Below are positions 34,867 to 44,479 of a stretch of DNA of 64,000 nucleotides, piece after piece. The translations under genes were made by a program, and so were the position numbers. A model generated the notes under the pieces. It saw only the letters and a program-made list of their open reading frames with translations. It was not told where the DNA came from and did no database searches. Origin of the DNA: an uncultured Treponema sp. GTDB lineage: Bacteria > Spirochaetota > Spirochaetia > Treponematales > Treponemataceae. The stretch is taken from assembly GCA_945877425.1 (NCBI GenBank), contig CAMCRZ010000008.1, forward strand, positions 1 through 64,000. Direction: 5' to 3'. How positions within the stretch are numbered: position 1 is the first letter of the stretch; every line of letters begins with the position of its first letter.

Positions 34867-35309
34867 CAGTTATCCTCCTTTGACTGCAGTGTTGCCAAAA
34901 TATTGTGCTTTGTTGTCCATTTCGAACCGTCAAGAATTGCCTGCATGCACTGATTGTTTTTTCTGTTAATTACAAGCGGTCCCTGAAGATTCGCCGTAAT
35001 TTCCTTTCCGTCTGAAGGAATAGTAACTATTGCCATTACTTCAACATCTGAAGGATCTTTTATGCCTATTTTAAGCATTTCCTTGTCGTCAATATCAGCT
35101 TCGTAATCGCTGCAGATAAGGAAAGGGTCTATCAAAAGAAAAGCAAGATTTTTTTCCTGCAAAGACTGAAGCCACACAAAAGGTTTGTATTCACTTTCAA
35201 GAAGTGCGAAATCAGTGTATTCTTCAAAACCAAATAAACCTGATGGAATTGTAATTATGTGTTCCTCTGAAACTTCAGCTTTTCCCATCATTTTTGTTTC
35301 TATAAGCAT
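34866..35309 (-). CDS. fliW: Flagellar assembly factor FliW (CsrA antagonist)
   Basis: FliW binds free flagellin or, when flagellin is exported, CsrA, relieving CsrA repression. The 147-residue protein shows the FliW core: [20 protein letters not shown] (about 20-39), [13 protein letters not shown] strands, and the [20 protein letters not shown]-terminal motif. It is coupled to csrA by a one-base overlap and lies 24 bases after flgL. Confidence 0.95.
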   Translation of the reverse strand: MLIETKMMGKAEVSEEHIITIPSGLFGFEEYTDFALLESEYKPFVWLQSLQEKNLAFLLIDPFLICSDYEADIDDKEMLKIGIKDPSDVEVMAIVTIPSDGKEITANLQGPLVINRKNNQCMQAILDGSKWTTKHNILATLQSKEDN

Positions 35310-35333
35310 TTTATTCCCCTTTATTCTAAACTA

Positions 35334-36578
35334 TCAGCGCATATAATCAAGTAAAGTGCTGGAGTACATTTTTCCTGCATTACTTAACGTAGCCTGATTT
35401 ACATATTCAAGCATTTTTAAATCAGTTATGGCTTTAGTTAAATCAACATCACCTTCACGGCTTATCATTCTTGTTACGTTTAAATTTGTCGTTTTAGATC
35501 GTTCAACATTATTCATAGCCCTTTCGTAATCACTTCCAGACTTGGCAAGCCTTGTAGTTAAATTTGACATTCCCTGATCAATTGAACCTAAAACCCTTCC
35601 GCCTATAGCCTCTGTATCGCCTTTAAGCATACTGTCACGCAATGCAATCACTGCGTCAAACATGGAACCGCCTGAAACTTTTACATTTGATTCAATGTTA
35701 TACGGAGGAAGCTGACTTGAATCCTTTATAATGCCTATTTCGTTTAAAACGCTGCCTGATTTGTCTTCCAGCCAGATTTGATGTGAATCTGTGGAAATAA
35801 GATTCAGGCCGTTAGTAATAGGATCAACGCTAGCCTTTACAGTAGCACCGCTGTCATTTATTTTTGCAACAAGAGCATAAATGTTGTCTCCTGCATTTAC
35901 CTTTACGTCTATGCCGTCAATTGAAATTACGCTGTCAATATTATTCTGCCATGAACCAAGATCACGCTGCCCCATAAGCTGCTGGCTTTCTGCCCAGAAA
36001 ATTTTGTTTCCTGCAGTATCAACTGTAAGGTAAGCGTTTTCATCTACTTCAATTTTATTTACGCCGATATTTCCGTTATAACGCACTTTTTCTATCAAAG
36101 CTTCATCTGCACCGGGAACATTTGCCATTTCTACATCAAAAGCAATTCCTGCTGTACGTGTTCCTGCAAAAAGAGACTTTCCGTCCGGACCGACTGCATT
36201 TGCATTTTGAACAAGCTCTTTCAAAAGTTCGTTTACTTCAGTTGCCATGTTTTTAAGATCGTCCTGAGTGTAAGTTCCGTTTGCACCAGTTACGGCAAGT
36301 TCCCTTATACGTTGCATAATCTGAAGGTTCTGATTTATGTATCCGTCACGAACTTCAAAATTATCGGCAAGAGTCTGTGCATTTTTTTCAAACTGTTCAA
36401 CTCTGGAAACATAGCTTTCGTACCGCACAAGATGACCTGCTGCAATAGGATCGTCACGCAAAGAACCGATTTTACTCTGACTTCCAATCTGTGCGTTCAT
36501 TTTATTCTGGCGGATTTCCTGACGTCTTAAGTAATACTGTGTATCTGAATTATTTAACTGTGAACTTATTCTCTGCAT
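35334..36578 (-). CDS. flgL: Flagellar hook-filament junction protein FlgL (HAP3)
   Basis: FlgL joins hook to filament. The 414-residue protein has the flagellin-like N-terminus (MQRISSQLNNSDTQYYLRRQ) and a C-terminus with DLTKAITDLKMLEYVNQATL, both coiled-coil ends of the family, and a central variable domain. It lies 53 bases downstream of flgK and 24 bases before fliW in the sigma-28-type operon. Confidence 0.95.
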   Translation of the reverse strand: MQRISSQLNNSDTQYYLRRQEIRQNKMNAQIGSQSKIGSLRDDPIAAGHLVRYESYVSRVEQFEKNAQTLADNFEVRDGYINQNLQIMQRIRELAVTGANGTYTQDDLKNMATEVNELLKELVQNANAVGPDGKSLFAGTRTAGIAFDVEMANVPGADEALIEKVRYNGNIGVNKIEVDENAYLTVDTAGNKIFWAESQQLMGQRDLGSWQNNIDSVISIDGIDVKVNAGDNIYALVAKINDSGATVKASVDPITNGLNLISTDSHQIWLEDKSGSVLNEIGIIKDSSQLPPYNIESNVKVSGGSMFDAVIALRDSMLKGDTEAIGGRVLGSIDQGMSNLTTRLAKSGSDYERAMNNVERSKTTNLNVTRMISREGDVDLTKAITDLKMLEYVNQATLSNAGKMYSSTLLDYMR

Positions 36579-36631
36579 TTTCTGCCTCCAAAGTTTAAGA
36601 TAAAGCTTTACTTACCAAATTTTACTGCACG

Positions 36632-38503
36632 CTAAACGCCAAGACGGTTTATAAGCGTATCAAGAAGTGCGTCCTGAACTGTAATGAATTTAGCAGCTGC
36701 ATTGTATCCGTGCTGAAACTTGATTATGTCAGCAAGTTCTTCATCAATATTTACGCCGCTTATGCTGTCACGGATTGTACGCAAATCATCCATAATTTTA
36801 TTCTGACTTAAAAGCTGATTTTCTGCCTGTTCGCCTTTAAGACCCACTTCAGTAACTGTATCTGCAAAGTAATCGTCAAAAGTGCGCTGAGTTCCAATCA
36901 TGACTTTTGTATTTCTCATTGCAGCAATTTCTACAGCAGCCCTTCCGTCACTGTCATCTGCAAAGCCCTGAACATTCGCAAATGCACTGGCAACGCTGTT
37001 AATGTCATTTTTTACGGCAGGATTTATTTCTATGTAGGCACTTGGATTTGCAACAGGAGCAACACAATACTGTGCACCTGAAAGAGAATCAACTGCATCA
37101 GAAGTGTTGAAGTCATAGGCATTTTCTGCACCGCTTCCTTTTAAAATTCCTGCATAACCTGTAAGAAACAACCCTGAATCTTCAACGTGGCGGATTACAA
37201 AGTCCGGATTTTCTGATGATGAAGAAGGAACTGCCTTTAAAACAAGGGAATTGTTTCTGTCAAGATAAGCCTTTACTTCTCCGTCTGTATCGTTGATTCT
37301 GTTTATTACGTCTTCAACTTTATCTGTAGGGAAATATTCAACTTCAACATTGCCGCTTCTGCCGTTAAGCGTAATTTTTCCTGCAAGCCCTATCTGTTCC
37401 TGCATTTTAAGTGAATTTGTTCCTGTAATGCGGAAAATGTAGCTTGAATCTTCTGTGCCGTCTCCGTTGCGGTCATAGTTTCCCCTAGCATTTTCAATAA
37501 AATCATGCTGTACAAAGAAATCAAGACCGGTAACATTGTTTTTTCCAACAGCATTTCTGTGAACGTCATTTACTAAATCTGCAAAGTTCAGCGTCATAGT
37601 GTTTAAGTTCTGAATCTGACCTTTTAAATCTTTGTCACGAAGTTCAACAAGAGCACCAAGACTTCCGCCTTTAAAATATGCTTCTGCTTTTGTATCTGTC
37701 CACACAAGTTTAGAATATCCGTTATTGTCAATCTGACCTTCCAAACCGATTTTTCTGGAAACGCTTCCCTGCACGAGAATCTGTCCGTCTGTATGAATCA
37801 TAAATTCATCCGGATCTTTTTGGGTAACAGTAACGTTTACAAGATTTGCAAGCTTTTCTACAAGATAATCACGCCTGTCCATTAAATCATTTGGATTGTC
37901 ACCTACTGCCCTGCTTTTTACAATTTCGCTGTTTAAGGCTGCAATCTGTCCTGACAAATCGTTTACCTGCCTGACTGTTGCTTCAATATCACCGTTAATC
38001 TGGTTTGCAATGCCTGAAAGGGAATTATACTGCTGACGAATGGAATTAGTTAAGCTTTCGCCCCGTGTAATAACTGCCTGACGTGCTGCTTCACTTTCCG
38101 GATACATTGAAAGCTCCTGCCAGCCTTCCCAGAACTTATCCATATTGGCTCTTACAGAAATATCTTCCGGTTCATTGTAAACGCTTTCTATCATGGAATA
38201 ATATTTTTCCCTTACAGACCAGTAAGATTCTTCGTTAGTCTGAGCAACAATTCTTGATTCAAGAAGTTCATCTTTTATACGGCTGACACTTTCCACATCA
38301 GTTCCCTGACCTATTTGACCGGGACGCATTTCCCTTTCAAGATCAGGCCTGTAAATAGGGTCAAAAGTTTTAACTGTAACACGCTGACGGCTGTAGCCTT
38401 CTGTATCAGCATTTGAAATATTATGACCTGCTGTCTGAATCTGAAGCGAATGAGACTGAAGGCTGCGTTTTCCTAATTCTATTCCTGCAAAAGAACTTGC
38501 CAT
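36632..38503 (-). CDS. flgK: Flagellar hook-associated protein FlgK (HAP1)
   Basis: FlgK is the first hook-filament junction protein. The start MASSFAGIELGKRSLQSHS and HNISNADTEGYSRQRV, and the C-terminus LADIIKFQHGYNAAAKFITV, are the rod/hook/HAP signatures. Its 623 residues match the family. The centre (about 330-500) is variable. It begins 30 bases after flgN. Confidence 0.96.
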   Translation of the reverse strand: MASSFAGIELGKRSLQSHSLQIQTAGHNISNADTEGYSRQRVTVKTFDPIYRPDLEREMRPGQIGQGTDVESVSRIKDELLESRIVAQTNEESYWSVREKYYSMIESVYNEPEDISVRANMDKFWEGWQELSMYPESEAARQAVITRGESLTNSIRQQYNSLSGIANQINGDIEATVRQVNDLSGQIAALNSEIVKSRAVGDNPNDLMDRRDYLVEKLANLVNVTVTQKDPDEFMIHTDGQILVQGSVSRKIGLEGQIDNNGYSKLVWTDTKAEAYFKGGSLGALVELRDKDLKGQIQNLNTMTLNFADLVNDVHRNAVGKNNVTGLDFFVQHDFIENARGNYDRNGDGTEDSSYIFRITGTNSLKMQEQIGLAGKITLNGRSGNVEVEYFPTDKVEDVINRINDTDGEVKAYLDRNNSLVLKAVPSSSSENPDFVIRHVEDSGLFLTGYAGILKGSGAENAYDFNTSDAVDSLSGAQYCVAPVANPSAYIEINPAVKNDINSVASAFANVQGFADDSDGRAAVEIAAMRNTKVMIGTQRTFDDYFADTVTEVGLKGEQAENQLLSQNKIMDDLRTIRDSISGVNIDEELADIIKFQHGYNAAAKFITVQDALLDTLINRLGV

Positions 38504-38532
38504 AATTTTCCCCTATAAATTAAAATCTTAAA

Positions 38533-38970
38533 CTAGAAGCTTGCATTTACAAGCACACTCTGAACGGAAGGTTTCGTAAGCTGACCGTTTCTCGTATACA
38601 GAACATTTCCCTGCTGAGGAACGCATTTTTCTACAACTTCTGATACAAAACTTTTTGCAATGCTCACATACTTTGACAAAGCAGAATTTTCTATCTTGCT
38701 TTTTGAAAGCTTTGACCTTACGGAATAAAAAATGTCAGCAATGTTTTTTGAAAAGTACACATTTTTTTCTACATTAAGGGCAGTTCTTCTTTCATCAGCT
38801 TCAACAAAATCGTCACTGATTATCCTGATTCTGTTTAAAGCATCATTAAGTTCGTACCAGCTTCTGTTTTTTACGCAAAGGTGGATTTTTTCCTGTTCAG
38901 CCAGCATTGAATCAAGGAGCTTGTCCTGTAAAGTCAGGATATTTTTAAGTTCAGCTGCTTTTTTTTCCAT
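38533..38970 (-). CDS. flgN: FlgN-like flagellar export chaperone
   Basis: FlgN chaperones FlgK and FlgL during export. The 145-residue, mostly helical, coiled-coil protein precedes flgK directly and shows the FlgN pattern of a long N-terminal helix and a final QSVLVNASF tail similar to chaperone ends. Recognition relies on size, helix content and position more than on residue identity. A sigma-28-type promoter lies about 35 bases upstream and a GAGG site just before the ATG. Confidence 0.78.
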   Translation of the reverse strand: MEKKAAELKNILTLQDKLLDSMLAEQEKIHLCVKNRSWYELNDALNRIRIISDDFVEADERRTALNVEKNVYFSKNIADIFYSVRSKLSKSKIENSALSKYVSIAKSFVSEVVEKCVPQQGNVLYTRNGQLTKPSVQSVLVNASF

Positions 38971-39002
38971 AAGATTTACCTCGAAACACTTTTCTGTTTT
39001 AA

Positions 39003-39029
39003 GTATCGGAATTTTAAAAATTTACTTTA
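39003..39029 (-). promoter_or_regulatory. Sigma-28 (FliA) promoter for flgN-flgK-flgL-fliW-csrA
   Basis: On the minus strand TAAA (39029-39026), exactly 15 bases, then TCCGATAC (39010-39003). The enteric FliA consensus is TAAA-N15-GCCGATAA, so the -35 matches fully and the -10 matches 6 of 8. It is properly placed for a short leader ahead of flgN. Confidence 0.75.
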
Positions 39030-39094
39030 TAGAAAGTTCTTTTAAACTTATTTATAAAATTCTAAAAAAATTTGAACTAAAATTAAAAAAGTAA

Positions 39095-39123
39095 TTGACT
39101 AAAAAAAAATCTTAATGTATCAT
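39095..39123 (+). promoter_or_regulatory. Promoter of the six-gene tRNA cluster
   Basis: TTGACT (39095-39100), 17-base spacer, TATCAT (39118-39123); initiation would be about 12 bases before tRNA-His. Confidence 0.65.
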
Positions 39124-39141
39124 CTTCATTGTTGATTACAC

Positions 39142-39214
39142 GGTGCCTGTAGTTCAGCGGTGGAATCCCAGATTGTGGATCTGGTTGTCGTGGGTTCGAA
39201 CCCCACCAGGCACC
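39142..39214 (+). tRNA. tRNA-His (GTG)
   Basis: An extra G(-1) at 39142 pairs with C73 at 39214, the hallmark of tRNA-His. Acceptor arms are GTGCCTG / CAGGCAC, anticodon loop TTGTGGA, and T arm GTGGGTTCGAACCCCAC. CCA is not fully encoded. Confidence 0.95.
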
Positions 39215-39259
39215 CAGAGTCCGCAAAATATATAGGCAAATTAGAACGACAGTAACCAG

Positions 39260-39333
39260 GCGTTCGTAGCTCAATCGGATAGAGCAATGGACTTCGAATC
39301 CGGAGGTTGCACGTTCAAGTCGTGTCGGACGCA
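39260..39333 (+). tRNA. tRNA-Arg (TCG)
   Basis: Acceptor arms GCGTTCG / CGGACGC pair with one T-G. The D stem is GCTC / GAGC. Anticodon loop CTTCGAA gives TCG at 39294-39296. The top pair of the anticodon stem is a mismatch. Confidence 0.93.
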
Positions 39334-39355
39334 AATTAACAAGGAAACTTGTTTC

Positions 39356-39428
39356 GGGCGATTAGCTCAGCTGGTAGAGCAACAGACTCTTAATCTGTGG
39401 GTCGGGAGTTCGATCCTCCCATCGCTCA
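39356..39428 (+). tRNA. tRNA-Lys (CTT)
   Basis: Acceptor arms GGGCGAT / ATCGCTC, anticodon stem ACAGA / TCTGT, loop CTCTTAA giving CTT. Confidence 0.95.
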
Positions 39429-39475
39429 TTCGGATTTTAACACTCCGTTAAAGCCGATTTGACACTTGCTTATCT

Positions 39476-39556
39476 GCGAGGGTGGTGAAATTGGCAGACA
39501 CGCCAGACTTAGGATCTGGTGCCATAGGCGTGAGGGTTCAAGTCCCTTCTCTCGCA
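39476..39556 (+). tRNA. tRNA-Leu (TAG)
   Basis: The long variable arm (class II) and anticodon stem CCAGA / TCTGG with loop CTTAGGA give TAG. Acceptor arms are GCGAGGG / CTCTCGC. Confidence 0.95.
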
Positions 39557-39589
39557 CTACTTTGTATAAAGTGAGCAAGTGAAGATTAT

Positions 39590-39661
39590 GCGGGAATAGC
39601 TCAGTAGTAGAGCGCAACCTTGCCAAGGTTGATGTCGCGGGTCCGATTCCCGTTTCCCGCT
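39590..39661 (+). tRNA. tRNA-Gly (GCC), copy 1
   Basis: Acceptor arms GCGGGAA / TTCCCGC, anticodon stem CAACC / GGTTG, loop TTGCCAA. The T loop reads GGTCCGATTCC, with C in place of the usual second T of TTC. Confidence 0.93.
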
Positions 39662-39681
39662 CTATTACAAATGTATTTTTT

Positions 39682-39753
39682 GCAGGAATGGCTCAGTGGT
39701 AGAGCGCGACCTTGCCAAGGTCGATGTCGCGGGTTCGATCCCCGTTTCCTGCT
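39682..39753 (+). tRNA. tRNA-Gly (GCC), copy 2
   Basis: Acceptor arms GCAGGAA / TTCCTGC, anticodon stem CGACC / GGTCG, loop TTGCCAA. It has the same anticodon as copy 1, and the stem differences are compensatory. Confidence 0.95.
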
Positions 39754-39763
39754 CTAAATATAA

Positions 39764-39799
39764 GGCGATTTGGAGTTATTTCTAAATCGCTTTTTTTTT
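39764..39799 (+). terminator. Intrinsic terminator of the tRNA cluster
   Basis: The perfect seven-base stem GCGATTT / AAATCGC has a 12-base loop and is followed by eight T residues. Confidence 0.85.
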
Positions 39800-39839
39800 A
39801 TATTTTTTATATTTTTTATATTTTCAAGGGGTCCTTAAA

Positions 39840-41207
39840 GTGAAAGTTACTAAGGAAATTACAAAGATTGAAAAATCAGCAGTTAAACTTACTGCAACTA
39901 TTTCTAAGGAAGATGTAGCAGAAGGCTACAAGGCAAACATTGCAAAGTATGCAAAAAACATTCAGCTTCCTGGTTTCCGCAAAGGTCATGTTCCTGTTTC
40001 TGTTCTTGAACGCAAATACGGTGAATCTCTTAAAGCTGAAGTAGTTGGAGATCTTATTGATCAGTCTCTTAACGAAATATTTAAAGCAGATGACGCTAAA
40101 GATATCCGTCCGCTTCCTTACAGCCAGCCTAGACTTGAAGGCGATAAACTCCCTGAATTTGATACAACTAAAGATTTAACTTACACAGTAATTTACGACG
40201 TATTCCCGAAAGTTGAAGTTAAGAATTTCAGCGGAATCGTTATAAAGGAACCTCAAGTTAAAATCGGCGATGAAGAAATCAACGAAGAACTTAAAGCCCT
40301 TCAGGAAAGAAATGCTGCTGTTCTTGACAAAAAAGACGGTGAAGCAGTTGCAAAAGATGACATTGTAACAATCAACTATAAGGAACTTGATGAAAACGGT
40401 ACTGTTGCAGGTTCTGAAAGAGAAGGATTTGTCTTTACAGTTGGAAGCGGTGAAAACATCTACAAAATTGACGATGAAATTATCGGCATGAAAAAAGATG
40501 AGACTAAAGAAATCACCAAAACATACGCTGCTGACGATGCAGACAAAGATCTTGCCGGCAAGACAAAAAAAATCAGCGTAACAGTTACAGCTGTAAAAGT
40601 AAGAAATCTTCCTGAACTTGATGATGATTTTGCACAGGACGTAAGCGAAAAGTTCAAGACTCTTGATGATCTTAAAAATGACATTGCTTCATCTCTTGAA
40701 GTTGCTAAAAACAGAAAACTTGCAGAACTTAAGAGCCAGAGCCTTCTCAGCCAGCTTGTTGAAAAAAATCCGTTTGAACTTCCAGTTTCTATGGTTCAGG
40801 CTGAAAACGAAAACCGCTGGAGAATGCTTGCACAGCAGTTCCAGACTACAGTTGAACAGCTTGACAAAATGATTGCTTCTACAAATCAATCTAAAGAAGA
40901 TATGATTAAACAGATGACTGGCGACAGCGAAAAAATGCTTAAGAGCCGCATTATTGTAGATGAACTTATCCGCGAGAAAAATATTTCTGTAACTCCTGAA
41001 GAAATTGAAGATGCTTACAAAAAGATTGCAGAAGAAAACAAGATTTCCGTTGAAGAAGTTAAGGAACACTACAAGAATCCTAAAACAAAGGAATATCTTA
41101 TTGACGATACAAAAGAAAATAAGCTTTACGAAGAGCTTTACAAGCAGGTAAAGATTGAAAAAGGCGAAAAGACAACTTTTGCAGACCTTTTTAAAGCTCA
41201 GATGTAA
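39840..41207 (+). CDS. tig: Trigger factor
   Basis: Trigger factor is the ribosome-bound chaperone and peptidyl-prolyl isomerase. The 455-residue protein has the ribosome-binding loop GFRKGHVP (about 46-53), the FKBP-type domain (about 160-250: DDIVTINYKELDENG, then the GSERE stretch), and the helical C-terminal arms. The start is GTG with an AAGGGG site. It is followed by a strong terminator and the classical tig-clpP-clpX order. Confidence 0.96.
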   Translation: MKVTKEITKIEKSAVKLTATISKEDVAEGYKANIAKYAKNIQLPGFRKGHVPVSVLERKYGESLKAEVVGDLIDQSLNEIFKADDAKDIRPLPYSQPRLEGDKLPEFDTTKDLTYTVIYDVFPKVEVKNFSGIVIKEPQVKIGDEEINEELKALQERNAAVLDKKDGEAVAKDDIVTINYKELDENGTVAGSEREGFVFTVGSGENIYKIDDEIIGMKKDETKEITKTYAADDADKDLAGKTKKISVTVTAVKVRNLPELDDDFAQDVSEKFKTLDDLKNDIASSLEVAKNRKLAELKSQSLLSQLVEKNPFELPVSMVQAENENRWRMLAQQFQTTVEQLDKMIASTNQSKEDMIKQMTGDSEKMLKSRIIVDELIREKNISVTPEEIEDAYKKIAEENKISVEEVKEHYKNPKTKEYLIDDTKENKLYEELYKQVKIEKGEKTTFADLFKAQM

Positions 41208-41243
41208 TTAAAAGTTTATGTTCACCTGATGTTCAATAAAAAG

Positions 41244-41288
41244 ACGGAATGCGAAAAAAAATACTATTGTCGCCTTCCGTTTTTTTTG
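41244..41288 (+). terminator. Intrinsic terminator between tig and clpP
   Basis: Outer stem ACGGAA / TTCCGT and inner stem GCGA / TCGC, followed by eight T residues. Confidence 0.8.
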
Positions 41289-41336
41289 TTTATATTTATA
41301 TATATTTATATACAAACAAAATATTTTGGAGAAAAA

Positions 41337-41951
41337 ATGAACGAAAAAATGAACACTCTTGTTCCAACAGTTATTGAAAGAAGTGGAAATTCAGAAAGAG
41401 CTTTTGATATTTACTCTCGCCTTCTCAAAGACAGAATCATTTTTATTGACGGAGAAATTCGTGATGAAACTGCTGATCTTGTTGTAGCTCAATTACTTTA
41501 CCTTGAAAGTGAAAATCCTGAAAAAGATATAAGTGTTTACATAAACAGTCCGGGCGGAGTTGTAACTGCAGGTCTTGCCATTTACGACACAATGCAATAC
41601 GTAAAATGTGACGTTCAGACTATCTGTATGGGACAGGCAGCTTCTATGGCTGCTATTTTGCTTGCCGGAGGAACTAAAGGAAAACGGTTTGCCCTTCCCT
41701 CAAGCCGTGTCATGATTCATCAGCCTAGAGGTGGAGCTGAAGGTCAGGAAAGTGACATTGCAATTATTGCCAAGGAAATTATACGCTTAAAGAAATTAAG
41801 CATTTCTTACCTTGCAAAAAATACAGGAAAATCAGAAGAAACACTTGCTGCTGATATGGAACGAGACTTCTTTATGAGCGCTGAAGAAGCAAAAGAATAC
41901 GGTATTGTTGACAAAGTAATGATGCCTGTAGAAAAAGGAGAAAACAACTGA
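41337..41951 (+). CDS. clpP: ATP-dependent Clp protease proteolytic subunit ClpP
   Basis: ClpP forms the barrel serine protease working with ClpX. I chose ATG 41337 (204 residues) because it has a TTTTGGAG site and gives the usual N-terminus ([17 protein letters not shown]). The longer frame from 41229 runs through the terminator and an AT-rich leader. Catalytic Ser is S103 in [10 protein letters not shown], His is H128 in VMIHQP, and Asp follows near 177. clpX begins within the stop codon. Confidence 0.96.
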   Translation: MNEKMNTLVPTVIERSGNSERAFDIYSRLLKDRIIFIDGEIRDETADLVVAQLLYLESENPEKDISVYINSPGGVVTAGLAIYDTMQYVKCDVQTICMGQAASMAAILLAGGTKGKRFALPSSRVMIHQPRGGAEGQESDIAIIAKEIIRLKKLSISYLAKNTGKSEETLAADMERDFFMSAEEAKEYGIVDKVMMPVEKGENN

Positions 41952-43210
41952 TGGCTGGTTTCAGAAAAAACAGTATAAAGTATTGCGCATATTGCGGAAG
42001 AATGGCTGATGACACAAGACGTGTTGTTCAGTCACCTCAAATGCCTGATATTTTTATTTGCGAATATTGTGTTGAAGAATGTAAAGATGTACTTGAACTT
42101 CAGGAACACTCAATTACAGACATAAACATGGAAGAATGTCCTACTCCGAAAGAATTTAAGGCTTACCTTGATGAATACGTTATCGGGCAGGATTACGCGA
42201 AGAAAGTACTTTCTGTTGCAGTTTACAATCATTACAAGCAGCTGTCACAAAAAAAGGCTGGCAAAAGTGATGTTAAAATCGAAAAGTCAAATGTTCTTCT
42301 TTTAGGACCAACAGGAAGCGGTAAAACACTTCTTGCAAAAACTCTTGCAGAAAAGCTTAAAGTTCCTTTTGCGATTGCTGATGCAACAACTTTAACAGAA
42401 GCAGGTTACGTTGGCGAAGACGTAGAAAATGTTCTTCTTAAGCTTTACAATGCTGCAAATCAGGACGAAAAAGCTGCAGAAAGAGGCATTATCTTTATTG
42501 ATGAAATCGATAAAATAAGCAGAAAAAGCGAAAATACTTCCATAACACGTGACGTTTCAGGTGAAGGCGTTCAGCAGGCTCTTCTTAAAATACTTGAAGG
42601 CACTGTAGCTTCAGTTCCACCACAAGGCGGAAGAAAGCATCCTGATCAGAGCATGATTCACATTGATACAACAAACATTCTGTTTATCTGCGGCGGCGCA
42701 TTTGTCGGGCTTGACAAAATCATTGAAAAAAGACTTTCTACAGCATCAATCGGTTTTGGAGCAGAAGGAACTCACCGTACTGAAACCCAGAGAATGGAAC
42801 TTTTAAATCAGGTTACATCTGATGACCTTGTAAAATTCGGCATTATTCCTGAACTTATAGGACGTCTTCCTGTAACTTGTGCTTTAAAAGAGCTTAACAA
42901 AGAAGATTTAAAGAGAATCCTTACTGAACCTAAAAATGCCATTACAAAGCAGTTCCAGGCAAGTTTTGCTATTGATGACTTAGACCTTTCTTTTGATGAC
43001 GATGCAATTGAAGAACTTGCAGAAATCGCCATTAAAAATAAAACCGGTGCCAGAGGATTAAGGGCTATTGTAGAAAAAATCCTTCTTGACATTATGTTTG
43101 AAGTTCCAAGCGTTAAAGGCAAAAAGCGTCTTGTAATTACAAAAGATATTGTTGACCAGAAATACGTTCCTTCACCGGAAACGCTTTTAATAAGTGACAA
43201 AACAGCTTAA
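41951..43210 (+). CDS. clpX: ATP-dependent Clp protease ATP-binding subunit ClpX
   Basis: ClpX unfolds tagged proteins for ClpP. The zinc-binding domain has C12, C15, C37 and C40. The AAA+ core carries Walker A GPTGSGKT (about 115-122), Walker B IIFIDEID (about 179-186), the pore loop GYVGED, and sensor GARGLRAI. Its 419 residues are typical. It overlaps clpP by one base (TGATG). A strong terminator follows. Confidence 0.97.
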   Translation: MAGFRKNSIKYCAYCGRMADDTRRVVQSPQMPDIFICEYCVEECKDVLELQEHSITDINMEECPTPKEFKAYLDEYVIGQDYAKKVLSVAVYNHYKQLSQKKAGKSDVKIEKSNVLLLGPTGSGKTLLAKTLAEKLKVPFAIADATTLTEAGYVGEDVENVLLKLYNAANQDEKAAERGIIFIDEIDKISRKSENTSITRDVSGEGVQQALLKILEGTVASVPPQGGRKHPDQSMIHIDTTNILFICGGAFVGLDKIIEKRLSTASIGFGAEGTHRTETQRMELLNQVTSDDLVKFGIIPELIGRLPVTCALKELNKEDLKRILTEPKNAITKQFQASFAIDDLDLSFDDDAIEELAEIAIKNKTGARGLRAIVEKILLDIMFEVPSVKGKKRLVITKDIVDQKYVPSPETLLISDKTA

Positions 43211-43242
43211 AGACAAGCTGAAAATTTACGGAACAGGTAAAG

Positions 43243-43297
43243 CTCCGCTTTTAAAATCAGGCTGCAAAAGTCAGTTTTAAAGGCGGAGTTTTTTTTA
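43243..43297. terminator. Strong terminator after clpX
   Basis: CTCCGCTTTTAAAA (43243-43256) pairs with 43275-43288 over 14 positions with one G-U, followed by eight T residues. The end of the convergent glycosyltransferase gene abuts it. Confidence 0.85.
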
Positions 43298-44431
43298 TCT
43301 GGAAGAGCTGCCCTTTACGACTGACTTTACGATTTCAACTATTTCGTTTACTGTTTTTTTCCAGGAAAACTGCTCTGTCCATTTTAAAGCGGAAGTTACA
43401 AGATTTTTCCTGCATTCTTCGTCTGTCAGGACTTTTTCAAGTGCATCTGCAATATCTTCTATGTTGTCGCTGTCGAAAAACAATGCATTGTTTCCTGCAA
43501 TTTCCTGCAAAGCCCCGGAATTTGAACAGGCAACCGGTATTCCTGTAGCCATTGCTTCCAGAACAGAAAGCCCTGCACCTTCATTAACTGACGGAAAAAC
43601 ACAGGCTTCAGCTTCCCTGTACAATTCAGGAAAATTTTCGTGAGGGAAATAACCTGTTATGAAAATATCGCAGGCTGCAGAAGAAGCAAAAGCTGCCTTA
43701 TGAATTTCTTCACTAGCAAGCCCTTCACTTCCTGCAATTACAAGCCTGTGAGGCAAATGCGTTTTTTCCTTAAACAGCGTAAAGGCTTTAATAAGTTCTA
43801 CGTGTTTTTTTTCTGCACTCTGCATGCTGCTTGCATAAATAATGTAAGGTTTCTTTATGGCAAAAGGCTTGATGTCTACAATGGAATTTTCGTGGGAAAG
43901 TTCGCTTTTAGGATAAAAAATCTTGTGATCAATTCCGTTATGAACAATTTTAATTTTATCAGCAGAAATCCCAAAGGAAATAAGATCATCCTTGACAAAT
44001 TTACTTGGCACAATAATGCAGTTAACGTTATTCAAGCCCTTTTTCAACTGACGGAAAAGCATGCCTTTGCTGTGAGACTTAAAATAAGAACTTACAATAT
44101 CGTTTACAATGGTAATCCCCGGCACTTTAAACTTTCCAGGCATCATTCTTGCACCTGCAGCATAAATTACACCGTCATAATTCATCTTTTTAGCAAACTT
44201 ATTTACCTTAAACAAATGCCATGTAAGTTCAGAAGTAAGGCTGTCCATTACATCAACACTTTTAAAAGGCAGTTGATTTTCACTTGTATATGTAAAACGG
44301 TCAATTTCTGTTCCAAAAAATTCAAACTGTATTTCTTCATCTGAAACAAGATGACCTGCTAAAGACATAAGATAAGAACCAAGACCAGATCTGCCGTGAT
44401 TACAGGCAAACGTATCTATTCCGATTTTCAT
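43295..44431 (-). CDS. Glycosyltransferase, GT4 family
   Basis: A retaining GT-B glycosyltransferase, donor and acceptor unknown. The N-terminal domain starts MKIGIDTFACNHGRSGLGSY, with the nucleotide-sugar glycine region GRSGLGSY. The C-terminal GT4 domain has YIIYASSMQSAEKKHVEL, a phosphate-binding VIAGSEG, and the EX7E motif in EGAGLSVLEAMATGIPVACS. No membrane segment is present. The gene is convergent with clpX and divergent from the helicase gene; nothing nearby fixes its pathway. Confidence 0.85.
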   Translation of the reverse strand: MKIGIDTFACNHGRSGLGSYLMSLAGHLVSDEEIQFEFFGTEIDRFTYTSENQLPFKSVDVMDSLTSELTWHLFKVNKFAKKMNYDGVIYAAGARMMPGKFKVPGITIVNDIVSSYFKSHSKGMLFRQLKKGLNNVNCIIVPSKFVKDDLISFGISADKIKIVHNGIDHKIFYPKSELSHENSIVDIKPFAIKKPYIIYASSMQSAEKKHVELIKAFTLFKEKTHLPHRLVIAGSEGLASEEIHKAAFASSAACDIFITGYFPHENFPELYREAEACVFPSVNEGAGLSVLEAMATGIPVACSNSGALQEIAGNNALFFDSDNIEDIADALEKVLTDEECRKNLVTSALKWTEQFSWKKTVNEIVEIVKSVVKGSSSR

Positions 44432-44479
44432 AATTGCAAATTATACCACAAAAAAGAAAAAATATGCTATAGTTTAGGA

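Noticed and set aside
41229..41336. N-terminal extension of clpP
   Set aside because: It reads through the tig terminator; the start at 41337 has the ribosome-binding site and the family N-terminus.
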